Positions 37,265 through 46,504 of a stretch of DNA of 47,843 nucleotides are shown here, one piece after another. The stretch is taken from assembly GCA_003218305.1 (NCBI GenBank), contig QHMY01000041.1:1-47843 (forward strand), in the 5' to 3' direction. The translations under genes were made by a program, and so were the position numbers. The notes under the pieces were generated by a model. The model was not told the origin of the DNA. It did not search any database and saw only the letters and a list, made by a program, of their open reading frames with translations. This DNA comes from Verrucomicrobiota bacterium (GTDB lineage: Bacteria; Verrucomicrobiota; Verrucomicrobiia; Chthoniobacterales; UBA10450). The first letter of the stretch is position 1; every line of letters starts with the position of its first letter.

Positions 37265-37792
37265 TTACAGGCCGGTGGGATGTCGCGCTTCGAAGCCGGA
37301 CAGCGTTCGCGAGGTGGGCTGCCAGCGGGGCGCCCAACGCCGCGAGGGATTGTGCGGAGAGGTCGTATCGAGGCGAAGACCGGCGATCACGGCGAAGGCG
37401 TGACCATTGCGAGCGTAAACCGTGATCCATTTTCCGTGTCCGCGATCCCCGAAAGCGCGCAACTCCGTCGAGCTCAAGGGCACGCTGACCAGGCCAGCGC
37501 CCGCCAAAGCGTAGGAGACGGTGGCGGAGCAGTCGTAGCCGCTGTCATGAAAAGTGCGATGGCCTCCACCGTAGCGGTACGGCTTTGTGCGTAATTGATT
37601 TGCGGCCCAGATGGCGCGTTTGACTGAAACCGGCGCGTTGGCCGGCGCCAGGGCCAATCCGCCACGAAGTTGGGCCTCATTTCCCGGAACGGTCGGGCCG
37701 GAGGCCGGAAACGAATCAACGGCGAGGCTGACCTGGGTGGCCAGAACGTAAAACGCAGCGCAGGAAATGAGTTTACGAACAGGATTCTTCAC
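37265..37792 (-). CDS. NlpC/P60-like peptidoglycan endopeptidase (175 aa)
   Basis: This is an exported protein with a signal peptide (KLISCAAFYVLATQVSLA). The C-terminal domain looks like an NlpC/P60-type Cys peptidase. Features are AIWAANQLRTKPYRYGGGHR, then the Cys loop HDSGYDCSATVSYALAGAGL, then the His strand GKWITVYARNGHAFAVIAGL. These enzymes cleave peptide bonds in peptidoglycan. The region of the third catalytic residue is short, and the C-terminus ends HPTGL. It is encoded upstream of the S46 peptidase gene, with a hairpin between them. Confidence 0.82.
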   Translation of the reverse strand: MKNPVRKLISCAAFYVLATQVSLAVDSFPASGPTVPGNEAQLRGGLALAPANAPVSVKRAIWAANQLRTKPYRYGGGHRTFHDSGYDCSATVSYALAGAGLVSVPLSSTELRAFGDRGHGKWITVYARNGHAFAVIAGLRLDTTSPHNPSRRWAPRWQPTSRTLSGFEARHPTGL

Positions 37793-37937
37793 AGGTTTTT
37801 ATTAGCGGTTGCTGTGCCAGGGGTATTTCAAAAAATCGGCATAACGTCTAGCACAATTTGTCGCAAGACACTGGAGATCAGTGGTGTAGCCGCGTTCCTA
37901 TAGACGCGATCGGCAAGGGCTGCAAGCCGGTGCCGAC

Positions 37938-38537
37938 TCAATTTTTCTGCTGCTGGAGGGCGGCCACCTTCTCCTCAGCGCGGCTCACTTCGGACTTTCG
38001 TCCGCTTCCCATGGCCAGAAGTTTTTTCTGACGATGGAGATTGAGAAGCGCGGCCTCCAGTTCGGCTTTCTCCTGCTGGGCTACGGCGACGGCCGCTGCA
38101 TTCGTGGCCTCCTCCAGAGCGGCCTTGGCGTTTTCCAGTTCGCTTTGAGGAATTTCCGCCGCATCGAACCGGCTTTGTTGCTCGACTAGATTTTCCTGGG
38201 CCACCTGCACCCGGGCCTTCGCGAGGTCCGATTCAAGGCGCACCACTTTCATGGCGCGGTGTTCCGCTTCCACCTTTGCGATAATGCCGCTTCGGAAGAG
38301 GCGTTCTCCGGAAGCGGCGCTTTTCTTCGCTTTCTCGAGCGCAAGCGCGATCTGTTCGGGTCCGAGCTGCGGGGCGGCTGCCGCGGTTGACTCGACCGGG
38401 GCCCGGTTCGGCATTTCCTGAATCAATAAAGGCGGCTCAATCTCGAGTGGCTCCCCTGGATCCTGGGGCAACTCCTCTTCGGCCAGCAGCGAGGCTGCCA
38501 GAAACAGGCTCAGAGAAAATGCGAGGAAACGCATCAT
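37938..38537 (-). CDS. Exported coiled-coil protein (199 aa), hypothetical
   Basis: The protein has a signal peptide (RFLAFSLSLFLAASLLAEE), a Pro/Glu segment (PQDPGEPLEIEPPLLIQEM), and then a long Ala/Glu/Gln-rich coiled coil of about 130 residues. Segments are GPEQIALALEKAKKSAASGE, VQVAQENLVEQQSRFDAAEI, ENAKAALEEATNAAAVAVAQ and SEVSRAEEKVAALQQQKN. It resembles the coiled-coil hairpins of outer-membrane efflux (TolC) or membrane-fusion proteins, but lacks the beta-barrel parts. Function is unknown. Confidence 0.75.
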   Translation of the reverse strand: MMRFLAFSLSLFLAASLLAEEELPQDPGEPLEIEPPLLIQEMPNRAPVESTAAAAPQLGPEQIALALEKAKKSAASGERLFRSGIIAKVEAEHRAMKVVRLESDLAKARVQVAQENLVEQQSRFDAAEIPQSELENAKAALEEATNAAAVAVAQQEKAELEAALLNLHRQKKLLAMGSGRKSEVSRAEEKVAALQQQKN

Positions 38538-38688
38538 CGCGCTAAAGTATCACAGCTAAAGTGTGGTCGGCTAGCAAAACGGATCACCTCGGGGCCTTTG
38601 GCATGAGGAGGTCCAGACTTCTGGAGAAATTGCCTCGCCGCTCGAGCACGCGAAGCGCAAAGAGGGAGGCAGCCGCGATTCATTTCGA

Positions 38689-39813
38689 ATGGCTTTCGAT
38701 CACAAAGGGGAACCAGGCGAGGAGAGGACGCGGGAGGCAAAGGCACGCCAGATCCGGTTGACGGATGTGTTGCGCGGTCCGTTCGACGTCAAGTCGGTGG
38801 CGCTCACCGGTCTCTTCGTGCTCGCGGTGTTCTATACCATGTATTTCATGCGCGCGATGTTGTTGCCCATCGTGCTGGCTTTGCTTCTGAGTTACCTGCT
38901 CGCTCCCCTGGTCAGGCTTTTCGCCTACATTCGGATCAATGCGGCGTTCGGCGCGGCCATCGTCCTTCTTTCCCTGGTGGGAGCGCTGGTCTACGGAATT
39001 TCCCGTTTGGCCGATCCGGTCACGGGCTGGCTGGAAAAAGCTCCCTACAGTTTGCATCAGATCGAGCAAAAAATAATGCCGCTGAAGAAACCGATGGAGA
39101 AAGTCGCGCAGGCGAGCGGTGAGATCGAGAAGCTGACCACATCGCCAGAGGCGCACGCGCAGACGGTGGTGGTGAAACGCAATGCGCTCGCCGAAGCGTT
39201 CCTGACCCAGACCCCGGAGTTCATTGCCAGCGCGGTGGTCATGATGATCCTCCTCTATTTCCTTCTCGCCTACGACGGGGTCTTTCTGGCGAAAATTACC
39301 AGGGCCATCCCGCGCCTGGCGGACAAGAAACGCGCGGTTTCGATCGTGCGCGAGATCGAGCTGCAAATCTCCCGTTACCTCCTGACCATCACCCTGATTA
39401 ACATCGGCCTCGGGACCGCCGTCGGAGTAGCCGTCTATTTTCTAGGGTTGCGCAACCCAATCATGTGGGGCGCGTTCGTGGCCCTGCTCAACTTTGTGCC
39501 CTACCTCGGCGCACTGACCGGCATTATTTGCATAACCCTGGGCGCGCTCCTGAGTTTCGATAGTTTGGGATATGCCATGCTGATCCCGGCGAGCTATTTG
39601 GTTCTGGCAACCTTGGAGGGAAATTTTGTGACGCCCCTGGTCCTGGGTCGCTCGCTCACTCTGAATCCAGTAGTCATTCTGATCGCGCTGGCCTTTTGGG
39701 GTTGGATGTGGGGAATCTCCGGGATGATTCTCGCGGTGCCGATCCTGGCGGCTTTCAAAATATTTTGCGATCACATCGAGCCGATGGCGCCAATCAGTGA
39801 GTTAATGAGCTGA
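38689..39813 (+). CDS. AI-2E family transporter (PerM/YhhT-like, 374 aa)
   Basis: This is an inner-membrane permease of the AI-2E (PerM) family. Features are YFMRAMLLPIVLALLLSYLL, then APLVRLFAYIRINAAFGAAI, then an amphipathic region, and later VVMMILLYFLLAYDGVFL. FVALLNFVPYLGALTGIICI and LEGNFVTPLVLGRSLTLNPV form the conserved signature. Named members have been linked to autoinducer-2 or drug export, but most are uncharacterised. The start ATG 38689 is used (MAFDHKGEPGEERT). It is followed by the membrane protein at 39876, from which it is separated by 62 bases. Confidence 0.9.
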   Translation: MAFDHKGEPGEERTREAKARQIRLTDVLRGPFDVKSVALTGLFVLAVFYTMYFMRAMLLPIVLALLLSYLLAPLVRLFAYIRINAAFGAAIVLLSLVGALVYGISRLADPVTGWLEKAPYSLHQIEQKIMPLKKPMEKVAQASGEIEKLTTSPEAHAQTVVVKRNALAEAFLTQTPEFIASAVVMMILLYFLLAYDGVFLAKITRAIPRLADKKRAVSIVREIELQISRYLLTITLINIGLGTAVGVAVYFLGLRNPIMWGAFVALLNFVPYLGALTGIICITLGALLSFDSLGYAMLIPASYLVLATLEGNFVTPLVLGRSLTLNPVVILIALAFWGWMWGISGMILAVPILAAFKIFCDHIEPMAPISELMS

Positions 39814-39875
39814 ATTGTGCGGTGCCGCTGAGGGGGCGGCTTGCAAAGAAGGAGGGTTGGCGCCATGGGGAGCGC

Positions 39876-41627
39876 ATGGCTGTTTCCGCAGGTGCTCCGC
39901 GAACCGAGATGGAACCAGTCTTAGCCCGGCGCAATCGGCTGTTCTTTCTCGTTGCCCTCCTTCCCGCGGTGCTGATCGCCGCCATCATCAGTCGTTATGG
40001 AGTCAATGTTCCATACGGCGATGAGTGGTCGGTCCTCACTTTTCTCGGGAAATGGGATTCACACCAGCTGACGTTTGCCGATTTCTATGCGACCCACAAC
40101 GGGCACCGCATCCTTCTCCCGCGTCTGGTCTTCCTCGCCCTGGCTGAGCTCGCGCCAGGGAATCTGAAAGCGGAGATGTTCTTCTCGCTCCTGCTCTGCT
40201 CGCTGACTTCTGTCGGCCTCTACTTTCTTTTGCGACGCTCCGTGAGCGGCTCGACGGCGAAGCACCTGGCGCTTTGGGCGCTGATCAATCTTTTGCTCTT
40301 CTCGCCCATCCAGGCGGAGAACTGGCTCTGGGGTTTTCAACTCCAGGTTTTCCTTTCGAATCTCTGCGTCGTGGGAGCGATCGTTTGCGTGACGTCGAGC
40401 GCGAGTCTCGCCGCTCGTTTTGCCGGCGCGCTTGTTTTTGCCATGGCGGGGACGTTTTCTTTCGGGAATGGAGTGCTGATCTGGCCCGCTGTTTTTGTGG
40501 TCCTGCTCTCCCGGCGGGAGAGGTTTGCCGTTCAGGCCGCCTGGATCGTCGCGGCGTTGCTAATCATGCTTGCTTACGTTTCCGGTTATCCGGCACGTGA
40601 ACCGACTCCGGCGGCGACGCGCTGGTTCGATTACCTTCTCTATTTCACTGGTTTTTTAGGGGCGCCCCTGGCGCGAATTCCGAATGGCGCGCCTCTCATT
40701 ATTCCCGTCGTGCTCGGGGGAATTCTCGTGACCGGATTTGTTTGGATCGCCGCCCGACTGGTCTGGCGCCGGGAAGGACTTGGAACCACCGCGCCATGGC
40801 TGGCGCTGGGATCATATGCCATGGGAAGCGCCGCGATGGCCGCATTCGCCCGGATCCATTCGGGACCGGTCCACGCTCTTGATTCGCGCTACACCACTGT
40901 CGGGATAATTCTGGTCATTAGCCTGATCGGCTTGGTGGCGGCGGTGATTGGCCAGGATCCAAACCCAACTGGAGCCAGGTTTCGTAGGAAGAGGATCGTT
41001 ATTGTGGTGGCGGTGGCAAGCGTGCTGGTGCTGTACGCGATAAATCTGCCGTTTGAATTCCGGTATTTGCGTCTGAACCGCAGCTTTCGTGAGCGTGGAA
41101 AGGCGGCCCTGGAATTTTCCGCAGTCTTGGATGTCGAGCAGATTTGCCGCGCCGTGCTCTTGATCAGAGAAGATCCGGAGACTCTGGCGCGATGTTTGAG
41201 GGTGCTTGATCGCCTCAAGATGCTGCACCCCCCGCGGAGACAGACCGCGGTGGTCATGGATACAGAAGATCGGCCCAAACGCGCCACGGACGAATACGGC
41301 TTCTTCGAAAACCTTCGACCCTCGAACGACGGCGATATTCTGATTGCTTCTGGCTGGAGCTATCTTCCGGTCGAGGGCAGGCCGCCGGCGGCCGTGGTGC
41401 TCGCCTATCTGAATGGCACGGACTGGAAGGCGTTCGCTCTGTCTGACCTCACGGAAGTCCGCCCGGACCTCAGCGAAAAGTATCACAGCGGCAGCTATCT
41501 CGATTCGGGTTGGCGGTTTGGCTTTTCGCGCAGCCTCCTGCCTCCGGGAGATCAGGAAATTTCCGCCTGGGCCGTGGAAGCGGAGAAGGGCCGCATTTAT
41601 CGACTGCCGGGATTTTTCTTTCGATAG
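39876..41627 (+). CDS. Large multi-pass membrane protein with soluble C-terminal domain (583 aa)
   Basis: This is an integral membrane protein whose first 400 residues carry about ten helices (FFLVALLPAVLIAAIISRYG, LWALINLLLFSPIQAENWLW, AGTFSFGNGVLIWPAVFVVL, IPVVLGGILVTGFVWIAARL). A soluble C-terminal domain of about 170 residues follows (YGFFENLRPSNDGDILIASG). Early loops contain Asp/Glu motifs (VPYGDEWSV) like those in GT-C glycosyltransferases, so a GT-C-type sugar transfer role is possible but unproven. The start ATG 39876 has GGGGAG nearby; ATG 39909 is an alternative. The 3' end overlaps that of the next gene on the opposite strand by 31 bases. Confidence 0.78.
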   Translation: MAVSAGAPRTEMEPVLARRNRLFFLVALLPAVLIAAIISRYGVNVPYGDEWSVLTFLGKWDSHQLTFADFYATHNGHRILLPRLVFLALAELAPGNLKAEMFFSLLLCSLTSVGLYFLLRRSVSGSTAKHLALWALINLLLFSPIQAENWLWGFQLQVFLSNLCVVGAIVCVTSSASLAARFAGALVFAMAGTFSFGNGVLIWPAVFVVLLSRRERFAVQAAWIVAALLIMLAYVSGYPAREPTPAATRWFDYLLYFTGFLGAPLARIPNGAPLIIPVVLGGILVTGFVWIAARLVWRREGLGTTAPWLALGSYAMGSAAMAAFARIHSGPVHALDSRYTTVGIILVISLIGLVAAVIGQDPNPTGARFRRKRIVIVVAVASVLVLYAINLPFEFRYLRLNRSFRERGKAALEFSAVLDVEQICRAVLLIREDPETLARCLRVLDRLKMLHPPRRQTAVVMDTEDRPKRATDEYGFFENLRPSNDGDILIASGWSYLPVEGRPPAAVVLAYLNGTDWKAFALSDLTEVRPDLSEKYHSGSYLDSGWRFGFSRSLLPPGDQEISAWAVEAEKGRIYRLPGFFFR

Positions 41628-43144
41628 ATATCGTAAGAGCCTCGCTGGTCCCGCAGTTCAAAATTGGATTGCACGACCTGGTTTGGAGCGTCGGATCCGA
41701 AACGCGAGGACTCGTTCGGTTCGTTCCAGTCGTCGAGTCGATGATCGAGAATAAGCCAGTCAGCCGAGAGAAGATCAGCGCTGAGCCGCGATCCGGGCCG
41801 GTTCGCCGAGAGGGGATTCATTTCGAGAAAATAAGTGGCCGGCTTCAGTTGGGGCAGCAGATGATAGAGAAAGGTGTCGTTATAGTTCGTGCGCCGCAGA
41901 TCGGCGGGGCCGACAAAGAGTCGCTGACCCGTCGAAGCGAGGTTGGTGATCGTCTCGAGCAATTCGCTGGTTTCGCGCGCGACCGAGAGAGATTCCATGG
42001 GGAAGCTGCGGCCATGATGTTCGAGGAAAACGACATCGTCTTTTTTGGAGCGGCCTCCGGCTCCGAAGGCTTGGCGTACAGGGAAAATTAGCTCGGGCGC
42101 CATTCCCGCGACCAGCAGCAAGGTCACAGCAACGAGAAGAAGGTGGCGGCTCTGCGAAGCGGGTCGGGCTATCCAGTGATCGAAAAGGATGGCAAGCGAA
42201 ACGGGAAGCAGCGCCAGGGAAAGGAAGCAGCACAGGGTGATGTGGCCGCTGTCCATTCGTTGCAAGGCTTCGTGAGTGATTCCCAAAGCGAAAATGGCTG
42301 CAGCCAAAAAGACGCGATTGGGCCACGCGCTGGTCTCCTTGCGCAGAGCCAGAAATCCAGCGCCGGCGTTAATTAAGGCCGCCACCAGGTGAAAGCCCAA
42401 AAGGTAAATCACGTACGGAGGAAGCGAAGCCCAGGGGAGTTTCCGGGCCGGATTGGTGAAGACAACCGGATAGAGGAAAACGTTATCGAAGAAGTTACGA
42501 AATCCGACCGCGTAGATCAAAAAGATCAGGGGAAGCATGCCCAAGCCGAACCCGGCAAGGCCGGTCCAACGGATTTTGCCGGGTTGGAAGAGAAGCAGAA
42601 GCCCTGTGGAAAGCAGCACCGCCGGGGTGAGATCGGGTCGAAAAAGTAAAGCGACCGCAGCAAGAAGGCCCGCAAGAAAAATCCCTCGGGCGCCGGGGCG
42701 CGCCGCTGCCAGCCAGATGGACCAGAGCGCGCAGGCCAGGCTTCCGATCCACGCGAACGGCGCCAAGCCGGTGAGCAATAGAAAGAAGTGGGCGATCAGG
42801 ACCGAGCCGAGAGCGAGGCAAACCCCGCGGGGGCGCACGATGCAGAAAAGCGCGGCCAGGATGGCGAGGTGATAAGCAAATCCGACGGTTCGAGCGGCGA
42901 ATATACTCGGTGAAAAAAGAGCATAAACGCCCGCGAGGAGGTAAGCGTTAGCCGGGCCGTAAAAGCTCTCGAAATCCCGGTACGGCAGCCAACCTTTTAA
43001 GATCAGTTCCGGGTAGAGGAGCACCGAGCCATCGTCCATTCGCTGGGCCACCGCATCGTAACCGGGCGCCGCGGTCCCCACGATCACCAGGAGCACGATG
43101 ATCCCAAGGGCAACGGTGCGCCAACTTCGTGGCAGGCTAAGCAT
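41597..43144 (-). CDS. GT-C-like multi-pass membrane protein (515 aa)
   Basis: The protein has about ten to eleven helices in the first 370 residues (VALGIIVLLVIVGTAAPGYD, LALGSVLIAHFFLLLTGLAP, FLAGLLAAVALLFRPDLTPA, LGMLPLIFLIYAVGFRNFFD). The loop DDGSVLLYPELILKGWLPYR and the DFESFYGPANAYLL motif resemble those of glycosyltransferase 39/83-type (GT-C) proteins, in which acidic residues of the first loop act in catalysis. A soluble C-terminal tail of about 130 residues follows (GQRLFVGPADLRRTNYNDTF). It is probably a polyprenyl-phosphate sugar-dependent glycosyltransferase; this is an inference. It is convergent with the membrane protein at 39876-41627. Confidence 0.8.
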   Translation of the reverse strand: MLSLPRSWRTVALGIIVLLVIVGTAAPGYDAVAQRMDDGSVLLYPELILKGWLPYRDFESFYGPANAYLLAGVYALFSPSIFAARTVGFAYHLAILAALFCIVRPRGVCLALGSVLIAHFFLLLTGLAPFAWIGSLACALWSIWLAAARPGARGIFLAGLLAAVALLFRPDLTPAVLLSTGLLLLFQPGKIRWTGLAGFGLGMLPLIFLIYAVGFRNFFDNVFLYPVVFTNPARKLPWASLPPYVIYLLGFHLVAALINAGAGFLALRKETSAWPNRVFLAAAIFALGITHEALQRMDSGHITLCCFLSLALLPVSLAILFDHWIARPASQSRHLLLVAVTLLLVAGMAPELIFPVRQAFGAGGRSKKDDVVFLEHHGRSFPMESLSVARETSELLETITNLASTGQRLFVGPADLRRTNYNDTFLYHLLPQLKPATYFLEMNPLSANRPGSRLSADLLSADWLILDHRLDDWNEPNESSRFGSDAPNQVVQSNFELRDQRGSYDIYRKKNPGSR

Positions 43145-43307
43145 ATTGGGCGACCGCTTCTACGATGGATTACGAGGATTTTCCAGAGGCCTTTTGCTTG
43201 GCAAAGCCTCAAGCCTTCAGCGGAATTCCCTTCCATGGCCGGGGGACAGCGTGGCGAATGCCAGTCCGGTGGAATGCGCCGTGCTTAGGCAGGGAAGGGG
43301 GTGCTTT

Positions 43308-43934
43308 TTGCAACTGCGAACGAAACGTATTTTAGCGACATCTTTGTTCGCGATCACTTGGATCGCTACGGTGGGTTATGGGTTGGGCGCCTTGTTCCAA
43401 AACGAGAACGCGCCGGGCCCCGTCGGGAAAGCTTCACAGGAATGGACATCAACCCAAATTGTCCGGGCAACCGACCGGCCCACCCTGGTGATGCTGGCCC
43501 ATCCTCATTGCCCGTGCACCCGCGCCAGCATCGGCGAGCTCGCGCAAATCATGGCGCGACTTCGAGGAAGAGTAGCAGCCTACGTTCTCCTGGTTAAGCC
43601 GAAGACAGCCGGCCGCGACTGGGAGGACACGGACCTTCGACGCAGCGCTGAGGCAATTCCGGGCGTGCGAGTGCTGTTCGATCTCAACGGCGCTGAAGCC
43701 CGCCATTTCGGCGTGGAGACATCAGGTCACACTCTCTTGTTTGACGCGGATGGCCGCCAGCTCTTTAGCGGCGGGATCACCGCCTCAAGAGGACACGCCG
43801 GCGATAACGCCGGGGAGCGGGCGCTCGTTGCGCTCGTCAACCGTGAAACCCCTGCCCTAATTCGGACGCGCGTCTTCGGTTGCTCCCTGGCGAATCGCTC
43901 CGAAACGAAGCCCCCGGTGCTATGTTTGAAATGA
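43308..43934 (+). CDS. Thioredoxin-fold-like membrane-anchored protein with CPC motif (about 208 aa)
   Basis: The protein has one N-terminal membrane helix (RILATSLFAITWIATVGYGL) and then an extracytoplasmic domain with TLVMLAHPHCPCTRASIGEL, RVAAYVLLVKPKTAGRDWED, VRVLFDLNGAEARHFGVET and GHTLLFDADGRQLFSGGITA. This strand-helix order with HPHCPC at the start of the first helix is thioredoxin-like and matches proteins I know as RedB-type, of unknown function. It is likely a thiol redox protein. The start is uncertain: TTG 43308 follows AGGGAAGGGGG by 7 bases, GTG 43281 is possible, and an open frame extends to 43098 with non-family sequence. The end overlaps the hybrid kinase start. Confidence 0.75.
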   Translation: MQLRTKRILATSLFAITWIATVGYGLGALFQNENAPGPVGKASQEWTSTQIVRATDRPTLVMLAHPHCPCTRASIGELAQIMARLRGRVAAYVLLVKPKTAGRDWEDTDLRRSAEAIPGVRVLFDLNGAEARHFGVETSGHTLLFDADGRQLFSGGITASRGHAGDNAGERALVALVNRETPALIRTRVFGCSLANRSETKPPVLCLK

Positions 43935-46492
43935 GCCTTGGCGCCAGTGGCGTCAACTATTCCGTCGATCGCGCCGAGGAGCTCTTTCAGCAGCATCGGA
44001 AGGAGATTGTTCGGAACACGGACCGGTTGTTTGGCCGGCTGATGTTCTTCCAATGGATCGCCGCGATCCTCATCGCTCTTTTCGTCGCACCCTCGAGCTG
44101 GGAAGGTCAATCAGGCCGGCTCCACTTGGATGTCTGGGCCGCCCTCATTTTAGGCGGCGCCATCAGCATCGTTCCTATCTGGATGACCTGGGCCTGGCGT
44201 GGCGCAACGATGAACCGTTTCGTCATAGCGGTCGCGCAGATGCTCATGTCGGCGCTGTTAATTGCGCTCACGGGTGGACGGATCGAAACGCATTTTCATG
44301 TTTTCGGATCCCTGGTCATTCTCTCGTTTTATCGTGATTGGCGGGTGCTCATTCCCGCGACCGTCATCGTGGCGCTAGATCACTTCCTGCGCGGAATTTA
44401 CTGGCCCTACTCCGTTTATGGAGTGTTGGCGGCCAGTCCGTTACGCTCACTCGAGCACGCCGGCTGGGTAATTTTCGAAAACGTCTTTCTCGCCATCTCA
44501 TGCCTGCGCAGTATCCGGGAGATGCGGTCAATTGCGAATCGGACCGCGGCTCTTGAGGCGAGCGAGCAGGGGTTCCGCCAAATCTTTGAGGAAGCGCCCA
44601 TCGGAATGGCTGTGGTCGGACTCGATGAAAGCTTTAATCAGGTAAACCGGACGCTCTGTCAGATGGTGGGATATTCGGAAAGCGAGCTGACGCAAAGCAC
44701 CACCATTGACATCACCTTCGAGGACGATATTCCGCAGGGAAAACAAAACGCGGAAGAGCTGCTGACCGGCGGGCCGCGTTCCTCGGTGGAGAGACGATAT
44801 ATCCGGAAGGATGGTGAGGTTCTCTGGATTACGCGCACCGCCTGCCTGATGCGAGACGTCGACGGCCAGCCGCGAAATTTCCTGATCATGGTGGAAGACA
44901 TTTCCGACCGGAAACGAGGTGAAAAGGCCTTATGCGAAAGCAAGCGCGAGCTGGAAGCGGCTCATCACGCGAACCAACTCATCATGGATAATTCCCAGGA
45001 TGTGCTTTGCACGATGGACGAGTGGGATCGCTTCGTCAGTGTCAGTGCCGCATGTGAGCACGTATGGGGCTATACCCCCGCCGAGCTTATTGGACGTCCT
45101 TACACGGACTTCGTTTGTCCTGAAGACCAGGTGATGACCAGGCAGGTTGCGGACGTGTTGCGGATGGACGGCAAGATCACAGACTTCGTTAATCGTTGTG
45201 CGCGGAAGGACGGTACCCTGGTCGATGTGCTTTGGTCGGCCTCCTGGTCGGAGACGGACAAGACCATGTTTTGCGTGGCCCACGATATCACCGATCGGGC
45301 CCGTATCGAGAAGGCTCTCCGGGACGCGAAGGAGGAGGCGGACCGGGCCAACCACGCCAAGAGCGAATTTCTTTCCCGCATGAGCCACGAGTTGCGGACG
45401 CCACTCAACGCCATCCTCGGGTTTGGTCAGCTCCTTGAGCGGCAAAACCCGACGGAAACGCAGCGGTCTCGCATTGGCCATATCATCAGCGCCGGACGTC
45501 ACCTGCTTAATCTAATTAATGAAGTGCTCGACATTAGCCGTGTCGAGACCGGCAATATGCAACTGTCGCTCGAGCCCGTGGGCCTGGCCGATGCTTTAGA
45601 GGAAGCGCTTGGCCTCATGCGGCCGATGGCGGCCGAGCGCAGGATCGAACTTTCGACACCGGACCCTGATCAGGATCAGTATGTGATGGCGGACCGGCAG
45701 CGGTTGAAGCAAGTGCTCCTCAATCTTCTGACGAATGCCGTGAAATACACGCCGCTCGACGGCAAAGTGACCGTTGTGGCCGGCGAGACCGCCAACGGCA
45801 CCATGCGCATCGTCGTTAGCGATACCGGCGTCGGGATTTCGCGCGAGAAACTGGCCCGATTGTTTACCCCTTTCGATCGCCTGGGCGCGGAACAAACCGG
45901 CGTGGAAGGAACGGGGCTTGGGCTCGCGCTTTGTCAGCGCCTTACCCACGCGATGAATGGATCGATCGGTGCCAGCAGTGTTCCCGGAGCCGGCAGCACT
46001 TTCTGGGTGGAGTTGGCGCGCGCTGATTCGCCGCTCAAGTGCTTTGCACCGGCCAGACTCCCGGTTTCCGCGGAGGTGCCCGGATCGGACGAAAAGAAGA
46101 CGACCATTCTCTACGTGGAGGACAACCTGTCGAACCTTACGCTGATCGAACAAGTGTTGGCCGAACAGTCTAACATCAAGCTCATCACGGCGATGCAAGG
46201 GCAGCTGGGAATCGAGCTGGCCCGCCGGCATTCACCTGATTTGATTCTGCTGGATCTGCATCTGCCCGATTTGGCCGGTTGGGAAGTGCTCACGCGTCTG
46301 CAACGCGACGAGGGCACGCGGGAGATTCCGGTGGTGATCATCAGCGCCGACGCCACTTCGCGTCAGCTCAAGCGCCTCATGGCCGCGGGTGCGCGCGCTT
46401 ACCTAACCAAGCCGCTGGATATGTCAGAATTCTTCCGGGTCATAGCAGAAACGTCCATGTCCCGGCTCAGGGAAGATTCAGTCGCAGCTTAA
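43922..46492 (+). CDS. Hybrid sensor histidine kinase with membrane sensor, two PAS, and receiver domain (856 aa)
   Basis: The domain order is as follows. An N-terminal membrane sensor of about six helices covers residues 30-200 (FFQWIAAILIALFVAPSSWE, TGGRIETHFHVFGSLVILSF). PAS domains lie at about 215-330 (RQIFEEAPIGMAVVGLDE) and 348-456 (YTPAELIGRPYTDFVCPEDQ). HisKA follows, with phospho-accepting His in FLSRMSHELRTPLNAILG. The HATPase domain has NLLTNAVKYTP (N box), SDTGVGISREK (G1) and GTGLGLALCQRL (G2). A receiver domain ends the protein (TTILYVEDNLSNLTLIEQVL, phospho-Asp in DLILLDLHLPDLAGWEV, Lys in RAYLTKPLDM). It overlaps the thioredoxin-like gene: ATG 43922 or ATG 43931 (ATGA with its stop). 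A response regulator follows 12 bases on. The signal is unknown. Confidence 0.93.
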   Translation: MFEMSLGASGVNYSVDRAEELFQQHRKEIVRNTDRLFGRLMFFQWIAAILIALFVAPSSWEGQSGRLHLDVWAALILGGAISIVPIWMTWAWRGATMNRFVIAVAQMLMSALLIALTGGRIETHFHVFGSLVILSFYRDWRVLIPATVIVALDHFLRGIYWPYSVYGVLAASPLRSLEHAGWVIFENVFLAISCLRSIREMRSIANRTAALEASEQGFRQIFEEAPIGMAVVGLDESFNQVNRTLCQMVGYSESELTQSTTIDITFEDDIPQGKQNAEELLTGGPRSSVERRYIRKDGEVLWITRTACLMRDVDGQPRNFLIMVEDISDRKRGEKALCESKRELEAAHHANQLIMDNSQDVLCTMDEWDRFVSVSAACEHVWGYTPAELIGRPYTDFVCPEDQVMTRQVADVLRMDGKITDFVNRCARKDGTLVDVLWSASWSETDKTMFCVAHDITDRARIEKALRDAKEEADRANHAKSEFLSRMSHELRTPLNAILGFGQLLERQNPTETQRSRIGHIISAGRHLLNLINEVLDISRVETGNMQLSLEPVGLADALEEALGLMRPMAAERRIELSTPDPDQDQYVMADRQRLKQVLLNLLTNAVKYTPLDGKVTVVAGETANGTMRIVVSDTGVGISREKLARLFTPFDRLGAEQTGVEGTGLGLALCQRLTHAMNGSIGASSVPGAGSTFWVELARADSPLKCFAPARLPVSAEVPGSDEKKTTILYVEDNLSNLTLIEQVLAEQSNIKLITAMQGQLGIELARRHSPDLILLDLHLPDLAGWEVLTRLQRDEGTREIPVVIISADATSRQLKRLMAAGARAYLTKPLDMSEFFRVIAETSMSRLREDSVAA

Positions 46493-46504
46493 GGGTCAAA
46501 TAAA

